The notes under the pieces: generated by a model
The model's input: the letters and a program-made list of their open reading frames with translations, nothing else
What the model was told of the DNA's origin: nothing
Database searches by the model: none
Assembly (NCBI GenBank): GCA_963513935.1
Contig: OY740777.1
Span: 12,449,092 to 12,513,091 of the forward strand
Direction: 5' to 3'
From: Aphrophora alni
Lineage: Eukaryota > Arthropoda > Insecta > Hemiptera > Aphrophoridae
Length of the DNA: 64,000 nucleotides
Made by a program: the position numbers and the translations under genes
Shown: positions 1-12,805 of the stretch, piece after piece
How positions within the stretch are numbered: the first letter of the stretch is position 1
How the letters are laid out: each line of letters begins with the position of its first letter

Positions 1-768
1 GCGTGCGTGCGTGCGTATGTATATCTAAATAAGAAGGCAAACATCAAAGTTAGAAGGAAACTTGCATTTTTGAGTGACATTTATTGTAAACACCACTATC
101 TTATCAAACAGGCCCCAAGGTCGGGAACTAAACAGATTAGCAAATGAAATTATCAATACAATCATTTTAAGGTATCATTTTCATGCCGAGGATTAGAAAA
201 CAAACAAAATACCCGTTTGCCCTTTTCCTTATTATAAAATAGGTATATTTAGGACTATAATATTTTGTTATGTTGGTACACACTTTCAGTAAGAAATTAT
301 ATCGAACGTGGACAACAAATTCCAATTGAAAATAACGACAATAAAATAAAACAGATGGTACTAAACTTGAAAAATAAACGTTACAAATGTTGTTTGGAGC
401 ATCACCTAGGGTGTGTGTGAGAGAGAGAGGGAGGAAACAGCCATTAAAACAATTACAACCTTTTTTTATTGGCTTATAAAACACTTGCACACGAGATACG
501 ATGTGAACTTTTTTCTGCTTTAGACATCTTTAGAAAGCACTTGCGACGGCTCCTGTAAATGGGTTTATTAATTTATTGTTGTTCCAGATACCCCCCTCTC
601 ACACTTCTTGATTTATATACATTACACAGCGTGGCGGTAAAATAAAACGATTTTCATGAAATAAAACCGCGATTGAATGAACTTTGCATTCTGAAAGTAA
701 GTAAAACAGAAATTTGATATTGACAGTACACAAATATTGAGTTAATTTTATAATAAAATATAAAAATA
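1..768. other. AT-rich intronic DNA at the left edge
   Basis: It starts inside a (GCGT)n run (1-16). A GTGTGTGTGAGAGAGAGAGG tract lies at about 410-432. No gene is recognised; a 107-codon minus-strand frame (167-490) is AT-rich and motif-free. Confidence 0.45.
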
Positions 769-1238
769 TTTGTTGTTATTTTGTGACAAAAAATATACTT
801 CAGCAGTAACACAATTTAATAAAACAATAATTTAATACAATAGTGTTCAACCTCACGTCAAAACTGAGGTTATTTATGAATATTACAAATAACTTGAGTG
901 TATTGTTGAGGAAACGGGATTGTCAACTTCAAAACTCGGCAAACGAAAAATACTCTCCGTGTACATACACTGTCAATCGTCTTCATGAATGATTACTTCC
1001 TTTTTCAACTTTAAAACGTTGTTTTGTTGTTTATTTATGTTATTTTACATGTAAGAATTAATCTAACCTACATACGGGACATTTCCTGTATATTATAAAT
1101 CAATTTAAATAAACTTAACCTAAATTTCGTTTTGTTCGGTTGCCATTCGGAGTGAGCAAAGTAATGTGCAAAGTAGTGGGCAAAGTGAAACTGTTGAGAA
1201 ACGAACAAAATGCCACTTTGTCAACAACTGTAGACAAA
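769..1238 (-). mobile_element. ~470-bp non-coding element, copy 1 (inverted relative to copy 2)
   Basis: This matches the reverse complement of 6569-7047 along nearly its whole length, with only scattered differences and small indels. Its right end, AACAACTGTAGACAAA (1223-1238), is the same as the terminal motif found at both ends of copy 2. The left end, TTTGTTGTTATTTT, has lost part of that motif. There is no coding capacity. A MITE-like non-autonomous DNA transposon is the simplest reading. Confidence 0.75.
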
Positions 1239-2129
1239 CGATAATTACCGATTTTCTTAAAGTTCGCTAAAATAAGGCTTGTTTATTTTCCTGAAATTAA
1301 GAAAGATTGCCTCTCTAATATAATTATCACATTACCTACATTTCTGTGTACTCACTAAAATGAAAAAAAAAACAAAGTACTAATTGTTTTAGAATATGGA
1401 ATAGATGGGAAAACGATAATTAACTTTGCACAGAAAGAATTTTATATTTTTATAAGTATTCCGTGTATTTGTTTTGTTTTTAAACATATTCATTAGTGTG
1501 AAAGTTAGCGCACAAGTTTCTTATTGAAATATCCCGGCTCTATTAACACATGGCGATATTTAGTCAACGATGTCAAAATACTTATAGTAATTCACGTGAA
1601 AAACATGTTCCAACCCCCACCAGGACAATCTTTCACAGAACAAACTATAATCGCGTGACTCTCTCGTAAAGGGTCCTTACATAAAAGGAAATATTACTTA
1701 AAACTGACATTTCGTATTTAGCATACATATCGCTTGTAGAGCCGTTCAATGTTGGGCCAGCATGCACGCTAAAGTACATTTTTACATCGAATAACGCCAT
1801 TTTCTACGGCGTTAACATTCCTGTAATAGTTTTTCCCCTCGTAATCGTAAGGTTTATCTTTTTGAGAGAATTAGTTGCACATTGTTTTATACTGAATGTT
1901 GAACTATTTGACTAATTTTTGTAGCTAAATCTTTGTAATTTAAATCTTGTTGTTCGAATTATAAGGACATGCAATAATTTGTCCAGGTTTGATGTGGAAT
2001 AATGCATTACACTGTAGGAATGATTTTTTTTTCAAAAGTAATTATAATATTTTACAATTTGAATAATAGGGAAGTTCTTATGAAAAAATTGAAAGATGTA
2101 ATCGAGAGTTTTATATTGTCTTCTCTTTT

Positions 2130-3345
2130 ATCTATTAGTCCTTGTTGGCCAAGCTTCGCCCAGCGTGCATCCTGCTAATACCCTCATTAGATACTTTTTT
2201 CTGAGGTTTTATACCCTTGCCTACTTTCAACTCCAGTGCAAGTGTACCTTTCTTCATCTGTTCCTTCAGCTCTTTTTCACCTTAACCCCCCTCTTCTTTG
2301 TCATACGCTCTTTTCTTCTCTGTTCAGCTCAAGTCTAAATGTTTAGCAGGCCGTGCTGTTGAGGCGAATGTCACTCGAGTACAGACTGTGGGATATTTGG
2401 TGACCTCTCAGAGTATTTAGCTTAACCAGAGTAATCGGAGCTCTAGTCGGGTGGATCTTCCTCTTCCCTAGTTGATAAGCTTGTGCTAGATGTCACCGCA
2501 CCTCAATAAGCTATATAGCGCGCCCTGAATGATGGCTATCAGCATAGGGAATACCCCCACTTCGTAGATAGGATGGAGATAAGAAACATGGTAGAGAGAG
2601 GTCACTCGGGAGGAATTGGACTACTTATAGAAGGAGTATCCAATAAAGAGGGGAAGACATGCCAGAAAGGCCCTAGAGACATGGAAGAAAAACCAAAGAT
2701 GAAGCAATAAAAATATTAAAAATGTGTTGGAAGTACGCTTTCATACACGAGACGTAAATAAACAGTTCCCAATTAAGGCGAATAAACACACATGAATACT
2801 TAGCGAGGTATCGTCCATTTAAGAATTACTCGACCTGCCAAGTTTCAATTTACGGAAGGGAAAATCCTTCCCAAATAATCACACAATAATTAATATGATA
2901 CTAAATAACTTTATATAATACGAAGGTATTTACCTAATAATTGATAAACGAAGAAAGACCAGAGTGATAGAAACATAAAGATGTAAAATAAAAGGAATGA
3001 TTATATGTATAACAGAGTTGGTTGGTTTGTGGTGTAGAAACAATTTCGGGAAACACATCTTTTGGTCAGGAGATACGAAAAATCTGCAATATATGAAATA
3101 TATGATGATGTGGTCGTATTACAATCGTGAAGTTACTAGGACAACCTGGTAGGATATAACGAGAAGACACCTCAGAAGGGTAGAAGTAAGATGGTACCTC
3201 AGAACACTACCTCAAGGCCATCACGAGAAAGCCAAGTTAAAACACTGGACCAATAGAAGTCCCAAGGGTACCTCTTCATGGACTGTACCTCCTAGGAGTT
3301 GGTCTAGAGGGTGCAGTCATTTTACCTCCACTATGTTTTAGGTCG
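2130..3345. other. GC-richer degenerate sequence, probably decayed repeat
   Basis: Two patches (2130-2710 and 3120-3340) are clearly less AT-rich than the neighbours and have no open frames. They contain the possible retrotransposon remnant at 2588-2710. No boundaries are visible. Confidence 0.3.
2588..2710 (+). pseudogene. possible remnant of a non-LTR retrotransposon ORF2 C-terminus
   Basis: A 40-codon stretch in a GC-richer patch (about 2130-2710) reads MVERGHSGGIGLLIEGVSNK and continues to a TAA at 2708-2710. The pattern (M.ERG... then IEG then a basic K/R/G/P stretch) resembles the C-terminal end of non-LTR retrotransposon ORF2 proteins, where IEGK..GKRGRGRPR is common. Only this short piece is readable, and stops surround it. 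Identification rests on pattern memory alone. Confidence 0.33.
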
Positions 3346-5339
3346 TCATCAAATGATACAATTTGAACCAGATTAAGTTTCTTACTTAATATATTTTGAG
3401 ACTTTGACAGGACTCTTTAAAAACTCTTTTGTTTTTTTTCAAAAAACTCCTCATTTCCTTTTTGTATATTTTTTTATCTCAGTCTAAGTGAGAATGTTAA
3501 TGCTATAATTTTGTCATCTAAGAGAGGAAAACATATTGGTAGACCTGCAAGTAGGAATAACGTATATTATGTTGACAAGGTTTTGTATCTCGTTACTTAA
3601 CTTAAATTGAATGTTGTCACAATGAATCAGCTGTTATTAAATTTGTAAAATTGGTTGCGATGGTAACGAATCTTGGATAGATTTAAACTTTTTAGAAACA
3701 GCTGATCTGTGTTTTCTTATAGGATTAGTGGATTTTCAATTTTTCTAATCAAAAATTTTGAATTTAAGGAATACTATGAATATGTAGTCTACAATTGCTG
3801 GAAGAATTCTTCATGAATTTCCTTCCACATTGAAAGGAAAGAATCACTCAATACAATTGTTTTGTTTTTTTTTTAAAAAGGCATTAATGAGTTTGTGACT
3901 TAAAGACTAAAGTATTTATCCTAATATGTTATTGTGCTAAAACGTTTGAAAATAATATCTTTTTATGACCAACAGAGTGAAATTTACATTATCTTTGGAA
4001 TTTTAAAACATTTTAAAGATGTAGTCTACATTTGCTTAAACATACCTTCTACGAATTTTCTCCATTTACAGAGGAAAATAACTATTTTTCTGATTCTTTT
4101 TTTAAATTTTGAAAATATGGGAAAAAATATTAACACAATTGTTTTATTTTTTTGATTTATTAATTTACGACTTAGAAACTAAAGCATTTATCTTAATAAA
4201 TAATTTTTATCAATGCTTGTGAAACTAAAAACTCAATGAAAACTAAGCATTTACGTCTTAATAAACACCCTGGATTAAATAAATCAAGTAATAATATAGT
4301 TACAATATAGACGGTAATAGCAATAACGTTGTTAGGGCTCTAAACTGATGTAGGTGGATCATACAAAAGAGCTGTAAAAAACTAAGTTCAGTAGTTTTTA
4401 AGGATATTCTGTTTAGAAACGTTTTAAGTTAGCTATAGTTGATCTGTTTTTACTTTGTTTAAATTATGGAATTAATTTGGGCAACGCCACTAAGCAGATG
4501 GCCTTGTTTTTTTCAGAAACAACTCATAAGAATTATGACTCATTTAAAGAAAATATTCAAATAAAACATAAATACAATATTTCACAATAACGTTTATAAA
4601 AAACAAAACTCGTTTCAAGGGTAATGTCATTATCTTCAGTGTTGATTTTTGTAGAATTGGTTTACAAATTTACTTTTTAGATTTTTTCCATATATGCACA
4701 TATATACGAGCTTTGATATCCCTAGACTACAACATTGGTTTTAAGCTTTGAAATATTACAAGCTGAAGTTAGACCTTTTATCCGTCAACTTCCTAGAGTT
4801 TAAGAATCCAATGAAAGAAATTTTTATTTTTAAAGCAGTTGTTAAACGTCAAAGTCTAACTATAAACTCATTTTATATAATGAAATTAAATTAAATATTT
4901 TCTGTGATTAGTTTATGTTTTGGAATTCATGAGTTTTATGAAATTTTGTATTATAGATTATATAATTAGTTTATAATAAACAAGAACAATACATATTTTG
5001 TTATTCAAGTCTTGATAAAACGAATAAAACAATTTTATTAGAAGATGCAATACCATATTTTTGTTATAACACATTATATATGATTGTTTATACCCGGTAC
5101 AGAAACGTACTTACCGTCGAATATTTTATAACTACCATTTCTAATTTATTTACTGCCAAATACATAAAATTATCCATCTACACGCATTTCACATGGTATA
5201 TTATTTCTAATAAAACTATAATTAAAAGGAATTTTACTGTCTTTGAGAAAAAATACGATTTAAATTTTATAAAATATTTTCAAGGACGCATTTATTTCAT
5301 CTGACTGAATATGAGATAGTTATTTCGAAGAACTTGTCA

Positions 5340-5770
5340 CATAAATCAGAAAAACACGCAACATGATCAATAACGACCGCCATCTTGTGAGTCACGTGGT
5401 TTTATTGTTACCTATGTTTCAAACTAAATACAACTATTGAATATGTTTCCAAAGATCCATCCGTTAAATCTAAATTCGAGTAGAAATATTTTCTAATTAG
5501 ATGAGACCGAACTGTCTACGGTTTCTAATAACGTTCTCACGCATTGGAAAGTGATCTTGCCGGCTTGGCGGCCATATTGAATCATCCAGTCTGGGAAAAC
5601 CAGTTTCTAGCGACAAAGCTGTTCCAACGTATGCAAATGGCTTTGGGATAATATTAAAATGATTTCGCTCCACGGACGGACGCGGGGAGAAAATGGATTA
5701 TTTTAAAACAGCGATAACTTATGTTAATAACCACACCCAATGGTAGGCTTGGGTAACAATGCATGTGGTT
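5340..5770. other. GC-richer island with GCCAT motifs
   Basis: The patch stands out from the AT-rich surroundings. It holds two GCCAT motifs (in CGCCATCTTG near 5380 and GGCGGCCATATTG near 5566), a CACGTG E-box near 5394 and a GACGGACGCGG stretch near 5675. GCCAT is the core recognised by Pleiohomeotic at insect Polycomb response elements. A decayed repeat is an equally good explanation. Confidence 0.25.
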
Positions 5771-6568
5771 ACCCTTTAGTCGATTTTAACGAGGGTATAG
5801 AAAAGGATGTTATAAAAATTGTCTCGAGAGAATTTAACGGTTATAACAGCGACAAGATTAAATTATTGTTTTGTAATAATTAGGACAGTTTTTCTTATTT
5901 GAAATTAAATTAGATTTAAATGCTTTATTCTGTTTATTATTTCAAAGTTCCACTTCATTAATAAGTATGGGATAAGAGATTTTATTTCTAAGTTTATAGA
6001 AATATATCAATGTTAAAACACGTTTGGCATTTCAATATCATTAAATATATTTATTCTACAATGAAAAATTATTTTTGAAAAGTTTGACGTTTTTATTGTC
6101 CACATTTATTAGAAAAGCAAATATATAATAATAGTATTATGAGTACCTTACATAAACAACACAATCACAAACAAACATACAAAATAATTACATACAAAAC
6201 ATAAAATGAAATAAAAATAACGAACAAACTCTTTATTGTACTACCACAGTTACTTTGTGATACAAATGTCGATTGCCAGGTTGGCAATATTAATAAACAC
6301 GAATTTATTCAAAATTAGTATTAAACGTTAAATTCCAAAATAAGTTGATATCACGAATTTTTACCAATTTTCCCATTTAATATCTGATGTTCTCTCAGAA
6401 CTCTGCCCCCAAAATACCCGCTTATAATCCGTCCTTCTGAGTATTATTTAAAGAACAGAATCTTGCATTTTCTTCTTTTCTTTCAGGTCTACTGTTAACA
6501 TGTAACATGACATCCTTGCTCTAAATATTGTGCTAATGTCACTCCTTGTGTGATAAGGAAAAATGTTA

Positions 6569-7047
6569 TTTGTCTACAGTTGTTGACAAAGTGTCATTTT
6601 TTAAATTTAAATTAGTTTGCAAAACAGCTGATTTCTCAACAGTTTCACTTTGCCCACTACTTGCACACTACTTTGCTCACTCCGAATGGTAACCGAACAA
6701 AACGAAATTTATGTTAAGTTTATTTGAATTGATTTATAATGTACAGGAAATGTCCCTTATGTAGGTTAGATTAATTCTTACATGTAAAATAACATAAATA
6801 AACAACAAAACAACGTTTTAAAGTTGAAAAGGGAAGTAATTATTCATAAAGATGATTGACAGTGTATGTACACGGAGAGTATTTTTCGTTTGCCGAGTTT
6901 GAAGTTGGCAATCCCGTTTCCTCAACAATACACCTAAGTTATTTGTAATATTCATAAATAACCTCAGTTTTGACGTGAGAACTTAAAAGTAAGTGTTACT
7001 GATGAAGTATGTTTTTTATTTGTCACAAAATAACAACTGTAGACAAA
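6569..7047 (+). mobile_element. ~480-bp non-coding element, copy 2, with 16-bp terminal inverted repeats
   Basis: It starts TTTGTCTACAGTTGTT (6569-6584) and ends AACAACTGTAGACAAA (7032-7047), an exact 16-bp inverted repeat. The interior matches copy 1 at 769-1238 in reverse orientation. Flanks beyond 6569 and 7047 do not match those of copy 1, so the two look like separate insertions of one family. I could not define a target-site duplication. Confidence 0.78.
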
Positions 7048-10020
7048 GTATAATGTGTAATTCGTGAGCAAAGTGTCTTTTTTAAACTCGATAAAATTGA
7101 CGAATTTTAAAATTACTTGTATTTTTGCCCTTATCAACCAAACTGAAATCAAGACTTTTCCTCTACCATTGTACATACAATAGCTTGACATATGTCTCTA
7201 AATATAATATACAATTATAACAATTATTGTAACTGAATTTTTTAAATTAAAAACGTATTTTTTGTGATATCTTGTGTTCGTGTTTTATTCTATCTAATAT
7301 TATCTCACAAGTGAAGATCATATTTATTTATAGATCGTGTAAATTTCATTTTGGGGATGAGTATGTAAAAACGTTCGTTCAATAATTTTGCACCATTTAT
7401 TTTACAACAGTTTTTAATATGAATTAAGTTTATTTTTGTATCTTAAACTAACAAAAACATTAATGACAAGCGATTGACTCCACTTAATCCACATCATCCC
7501 TTACAGGATCTTCACTAAAACAACCCTTGCATTAAAGTATGTGATAAGTAGAGTTATCAACATAACGTTGCCTTTAACTTTTACGATGCCTATGAACTCT
7601 TTTATAACCTAATTCTATTAAAAGTATTCGCAACATTTGGCTGAACATAAACTAAGCCCAATTACTTAGCTTAGCGTAGTCGCAGATATACCCGCCTTGT
7701 ACAGTAATTGTCTCTCTGTCTCTCTCTTATTTAAAATTAAACAAAAAGTTCCGTAAAAGTCATTTATCTGTAGTTATATTCAATGACGTATCCGGTTTTG
7801 TTAAAAATACGAAATTGTTAATTTCTTCTCAGGCAACATTGTGAGATAGTTAATGATTTACACTCACATAAATATATAACTTACGTTAAAACAGAGAGCT
7901 TAATATTGAGCATTTTTATTTGATAGAATTGTATGTCAAACATGAAAAAAAAAATCATATAAAGATTATCCAAATTTTCAAATCTTTACGGAGCTCAAAT
8001 TATTTGTGTAAGACTTGATTATAAAGTACTGCAAGCAAAACAATAACAAATGTGACAAAAGTGAGAAATTACTTTTTCTGGACGAAGCTTGACGATGAGA
8101 ATGATTGAGTATGAATTACATTTGAATCATCAAACGGCTTATACATTTTGAGGTGTGATTTGTGGAAGAGGAAAATCTGTGAAACTTTTGTTTTCCGAAG
8201 GCCGACGGACGGATCATCAGCTGAAAAGATAAGTGTTTTGAGCTTCTTGAGCTTATTTAAAATAACTCACATTAAAAAAAGAAAAGAAAAGAAAATGCCA
8301 CAATGGGTGATAAATCATGAATTTTTAACTTGATCTCAATAACAAAAGAAATTGACGAATATCACCCAAAACACTCGCAACGATTAAAAAGTACAATTCC
8401 GGATCAAAAACCTCTCATCCCTGTATTGTGTGATGAGTGCAGAAAATCGACGTCCAGATTTTTGAGGACAAATCTGTTTTTAGGTTTTCGTAAGGTGTTT
8501 AAAAAATTCAATGATGTTCTACAACCCATACGATTTAACAAAACTTACTTTAACGATTTTGATAAAATTTTGCTGAAGTTTAGTCTTTATGAACTCAAAT
8601 GAAACGATGTTATGTTAAGTAATAGCTAAAAAAATCAAAAGTCGGTCAAAAGATAAGACGTAATTCCTCAAAATATTCTCTACCAATTTTATTTAAATTT
8701 TAGTGGAATGTAAAGATTAATAACCCAGCCTGCATGAAGAAATTGAAGTAACAAAAGAAATTACGGTTAAAAAATTATTGGTCAAAAAAAGACATCGATA
8801 GCCGGAGATGAAAGATTGGTATTTAAATACATATATTTGTTCAAAGGTGGTGTCTGTTAATTATTTTTTCTATTTTGATTCCAACTTCTGAAATTTTATT
8901 TTTGGTGGCGAATGATTTTATTTAGTTAGATTGAAAACGAGTGAGTGAGAAAGTTTGTGCAATGTTTTTGTAGTGTTGATTTGTCATAATCGCCGTAAAA
9001 CTTAACAATTCATTAAAATCGTTACACTAGATCTGAGAAAATAGAAATTTTATATTTTGATGGAATGTCAAACTATACCAAAAATTAAACAAAAGCAATT
9101 TTAATTTTTTTTTAGTTTTTAATGATATTAAAAAATATCTTTACCGGAAATGGATAATTGTACAAATTGAGGGTGTATTTAGTGTGTTTTTTCTATCGAA
9201 TTATTTTTATATACTACAAAGAAAGTAGGAAAGGAGATAAAATTTGCAATCTTTCATTGTATCAGTTTTAAAATAGAGAGAAACATAAAGATTTATACTA
9301 ATATTTTTTAACGATAATCAAACTATTAATTTCTTCATAATTTTAACAATAATCTTCAAAGAAACTTCTTAAAATCCTTACATAATTTCCACCCAAAGCT
9401 GATAATAAACAAAAAGTTTTTCAGAATCACAAATCCACAATCGTTAGGAGTTCTAAACTATTAGGGTTACTTTTGTAAATCATACTTGCTTATGTGTCAC
9501 AGCTTGTCAGGCTTACCGTAGATAAATCTAGACAAACTGACCAGGCTGTATTCATGCTGTGATAGTAATATTTCTCCTCAATTCTGGAGATAAATTTAAT
9601 GTAAGAAGACCCACGACTTTGCTTTAAGTTTGTTCCCGGCAATCGTAAACAATAATATAAATGTAGATCAAGTTTCGTTATTGCAAAAAAAAAATGTATA
9701 AAATAATCCTACCGGATGAAAAGCAGTTTAGAGTTTTAAAAACAACTACATAACCATCTAAACTAGATTCGCTCTTGTCGTTTTAAACTAATTTCTATGT
9801 AAATCTGGGTGTATAGAAGACATCTTTGTGTTTATAGACAGAACATCGTGGTTTTTGGCATCTATTTTTCGTATGTTTCAAAAACAGTGTTGTTGTAAGT
9901 GACACGTAATTGAGCGTACAATCTTTAGAAATATAGAGCACTTTAAATTGAGGACATGTCTTACATTTTAAGTAAAAATAAAATTACGGTAATAGCTGAT
10001 GAATATTTATTTAAATGGTA
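7048..10020. other. AT-rich intronic DNA, no recognised feature
   Basis: Two overlapping short open frames near 8148-8602 resemble no protein I recognise and look like chance frames. Short T and A runs only. Confidence 0.5.
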
Positions 10021-10260
10021 ACCACCCTTAGCGGGTACGGATTTGGAAATCCTTAAGGTCGATCTACAACATTTTTCATGTAGTATTGCTTTACATCATT
10101 CTCATTCATCTTTCCGATCAGGTCTCTCTTGAGGAACACTGGTTTTTTTTCTAATTGTGATGCTGTTAAATTATTAGAAATCGTTATTTTCTATTCTTAC
10201 CTTCCTTTTTTTATAATTGTAAATAAAAAGCCTTAGAGGTTGCTCGCCTTTATACAATAC
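10021..10260 (+). repeat. dispersed repeat family A, copy 1
   Basis: It carries the family landmarks in order: GCGGGTACGGATTTGG, 'ATCCTTAAGGTCGATCTAC', a GATCAGGTCTCTCTTGAGGA stretch, T/C-rich DNA and a final CTCGCCTTTA. The same order is found at 24645, 42745, 56990 and 62520. It is non-coding and of unknown class (SINE or truncated retroelement). Confidence 0.6.
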
Positions 10261-12629
10261 AAATTAAAAAACAAAAAGGCTACCAATATTTGTGGTAATA
10301 TATAGCGGTTCAGTTTATCTAAGTGAACCAAAGTTTTAAACAACATATGGATTGAAAAGCTTCGTTTTCAGTATCTTCTCTATGTCGCTACAGTCCTTCA
10401 AGAAATTTGTCTTCTTGTATCACAGCTTTCCGTCCTCACTGGTCTTCTCCACCTCTTCACTTCATGGTCCTCCTTCAAATTGTCAAGTCTAGGTCGGTCT
10501 CTCAATCGTCGCCCACCAGGGTGCCTCTAAATGCCAACGTTGAGCCTCTACTATTATCCATTCGATGTTCACGATCCACCCAACTTTTGTTGTCTTCGTT
10601 TGAAGTATCGTAATGTTTATTACAAAGTTCCCAATTAAAAAAAAAAAAGTTAAATTAATTTTACGAAGATATGATAAAAGGACTAAGGTCCTTTTAGTTT
10701 TAATAATATCGGATAATGTGTGGTGAAAAAATGCGCGTTATAGTGACCGCAAGGAATTATAATTAGATAGAAGGGGATCAAAGACAATTCTTGCTAGGTC
10801 CTGCACACCATAATTCACTTCCAGGACCTTATAAATAAAGAATAATTACAAATTAATGTTTAGGGTACTTGGAAACATTGGTAAATTGAATTTCAATGAA
10901 GTCGGTTAGAAAAGGAAAATAATGTACGGTTTTTTGTTTTTAAATATAATTTAAAGTGAGTACTTTTTTCTTAAATATTTTTTTACATTATTTTAAATCA
11001 CTGTACTACCCTTTTTTTGTCCAAAACTGGTTTAAGGGATTTTAACTTACAATTAAGTTACTCTTAAAGTGAATACTATGTAAGGCATCGACTAGAGAAA
11101 TGTGTGTTAAGTTTTGATAAAAACATCCATTCAGTAGTTTCGCAGAAAAATGAATCATTAATTTAAAGATACACATTTTTGTTCTATACAATATGAATAA
11201 AACTATGATTTAATTCATAATGGAGGTACAATTCTCTAGTATTTAAAAAAAAAAGAAATATATTTTATTAGTTAAAATGTGTAAAACATTGAATTTATTT
11301 ATATTGTAAAAATAAATTGTGATCTGAAAAAGAAACGAAATTTTGTTTGACTCCTATTTTGAAGACCACCAAAAGAAGAGTTTTATTTTCATTGAAGTTT
11401 TAAAATGCAGTAAATCGTTTTAAACAATTTCAAAAAGAATATGTATAGGACTATCATAAAATATAACTTTTGGTGCTATTTCATAAAATAAACAAAGCTT
11501 ATTAATATTGATTTCGGCGTGGCGTATTGAGTTGTCACATACCAACATTCCATTTCCACGTAAATCATTTATTTTGTTTTTCATTACATCTTGAACTTGC
11601 ATTTTTAGATTTTACAGATTTTATTTCAGTTGAAAAACAAGTCAGCCACATAAATAATTCCATTTCAAAAATAAACTTAGATATATCCTTTATAAAATGT
11701 TAGGTAATAGTTACCAATACTGAAAGTCGCTTTGATATGAACAGAACTAATTTAATAGAAAATAAATTTAATCTTAAGATTTTTTATTTTCTTAAACTTT
11801 AATTAATTTTAAAAAAATGTAAATAAATAACCAAAATGTTCCATTTACCGATTATGAGTAAAAATGTAGTGAAATTTTGAAAATGTAAAGCCAAAAATAA
11901 TAAATAAGGGGAAATAACCCTCGCAGCATTGACTGATAGATTTTCATTTTTTTAGTTACCTAAGTGCACCAAAATATATATATATCTACAACCATTAAAC
12001 ACACAAAATATATTAAATGTGAAATACGTTTACTTATATTAAAAATAAATAATTTAAGAAATATACAAAACAAATCAATTTGTATTTCAAAAGTTACTTA
12101 TGGAAAAAACACTAAAAATATTACATTATTAATATATTTATAACAACAAACTACAAATCAAAACCCGTTATTGCAGCCACACACTCTCTATAAACATTTC
12201 AATATACATTTTCGCACATCAATTTCTCTCTAATTTGTTTTTAATAAGGAGATTCATCAACAAAAACAATAACAAAAAACATTAAACAAATATATTCGGA
12301 ACACGTAGTACGACTTACAACCTACTAACCGTTTAAAAAATATTCTATAAGACTTGTTAGAAGGCTTGTGTGTCTTTATATAATAAATTACACTCGGTTA
12401 GAGAATCTTAATTACTGAAACATTGTTGATCATGGAAGAGAATAGTTATGTGCGCCGGATGTGAATGTCAGCTTTGTCAGTAAGACGTGTAACGCTTAGA
12501 TATTGCCGAATTATTTTATAAAATCTTAAGTGACAGACCCAGAATTATTTGTTGAAAAGTATCGTTGATAGAAGCTGTTGGTACAATATCTGTGCTTAAT
12601 TCATAAATAAAAAAAACACAGGTTTTCTT
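10261..12629. other. AT-rich intronic DNA, no recognised feature
   Basis: A GC-richer patch at about 10370-10615 holds a 68-codon chance-like frame with no recognisable motif. The rest is AT-rich. Confidence 0.5.
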
Positions 12630-12805
12630 AGGGGATCAGAAATACTGAGTACGGCAGTGGCTATCTCCAGAGATCCTAGCTAGATGTACAATTTTCAAGT
12701 AGTTTGAAGATCCCTCTCTTTTATATTTCCTATGTTTTAGATTTAAACTGTACCTCTATTAGAGAATTCGAAGACGAGGGGGAAAGAGGAGGGCTGTCTT
12801 TATTT
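12630..12805 (+). repeat. dispersed repeat family A, diverged copy
   Basis: It has GAGTACGGCAGTGGC, then GATCCTAGCTAGATGTAC, then GATCCCTCTCT, in the same order as the better copies at 42745 and 56990. The 3' part is poorly preserved. Confidence 0.45.

Larger units (their letters stand above)
1239..6568. other. AT-rich non-coding DNA between the two inverted element copies
   Basis: I see no gene here. Besides the GC-richer patches at 2130-3345, one more lies at 5340-5770 and includes GCCATCTTG and GGCGGCCATATTG. The rest is AT-rich, with short random open frames only. Confidence 0.5.

Noticed and set aside
8148..8602. Two overlapping short plus-strand frames as a possible gene
   Set aside because: No recognisable domain, AT-biased codons, and no promoter or splice context.
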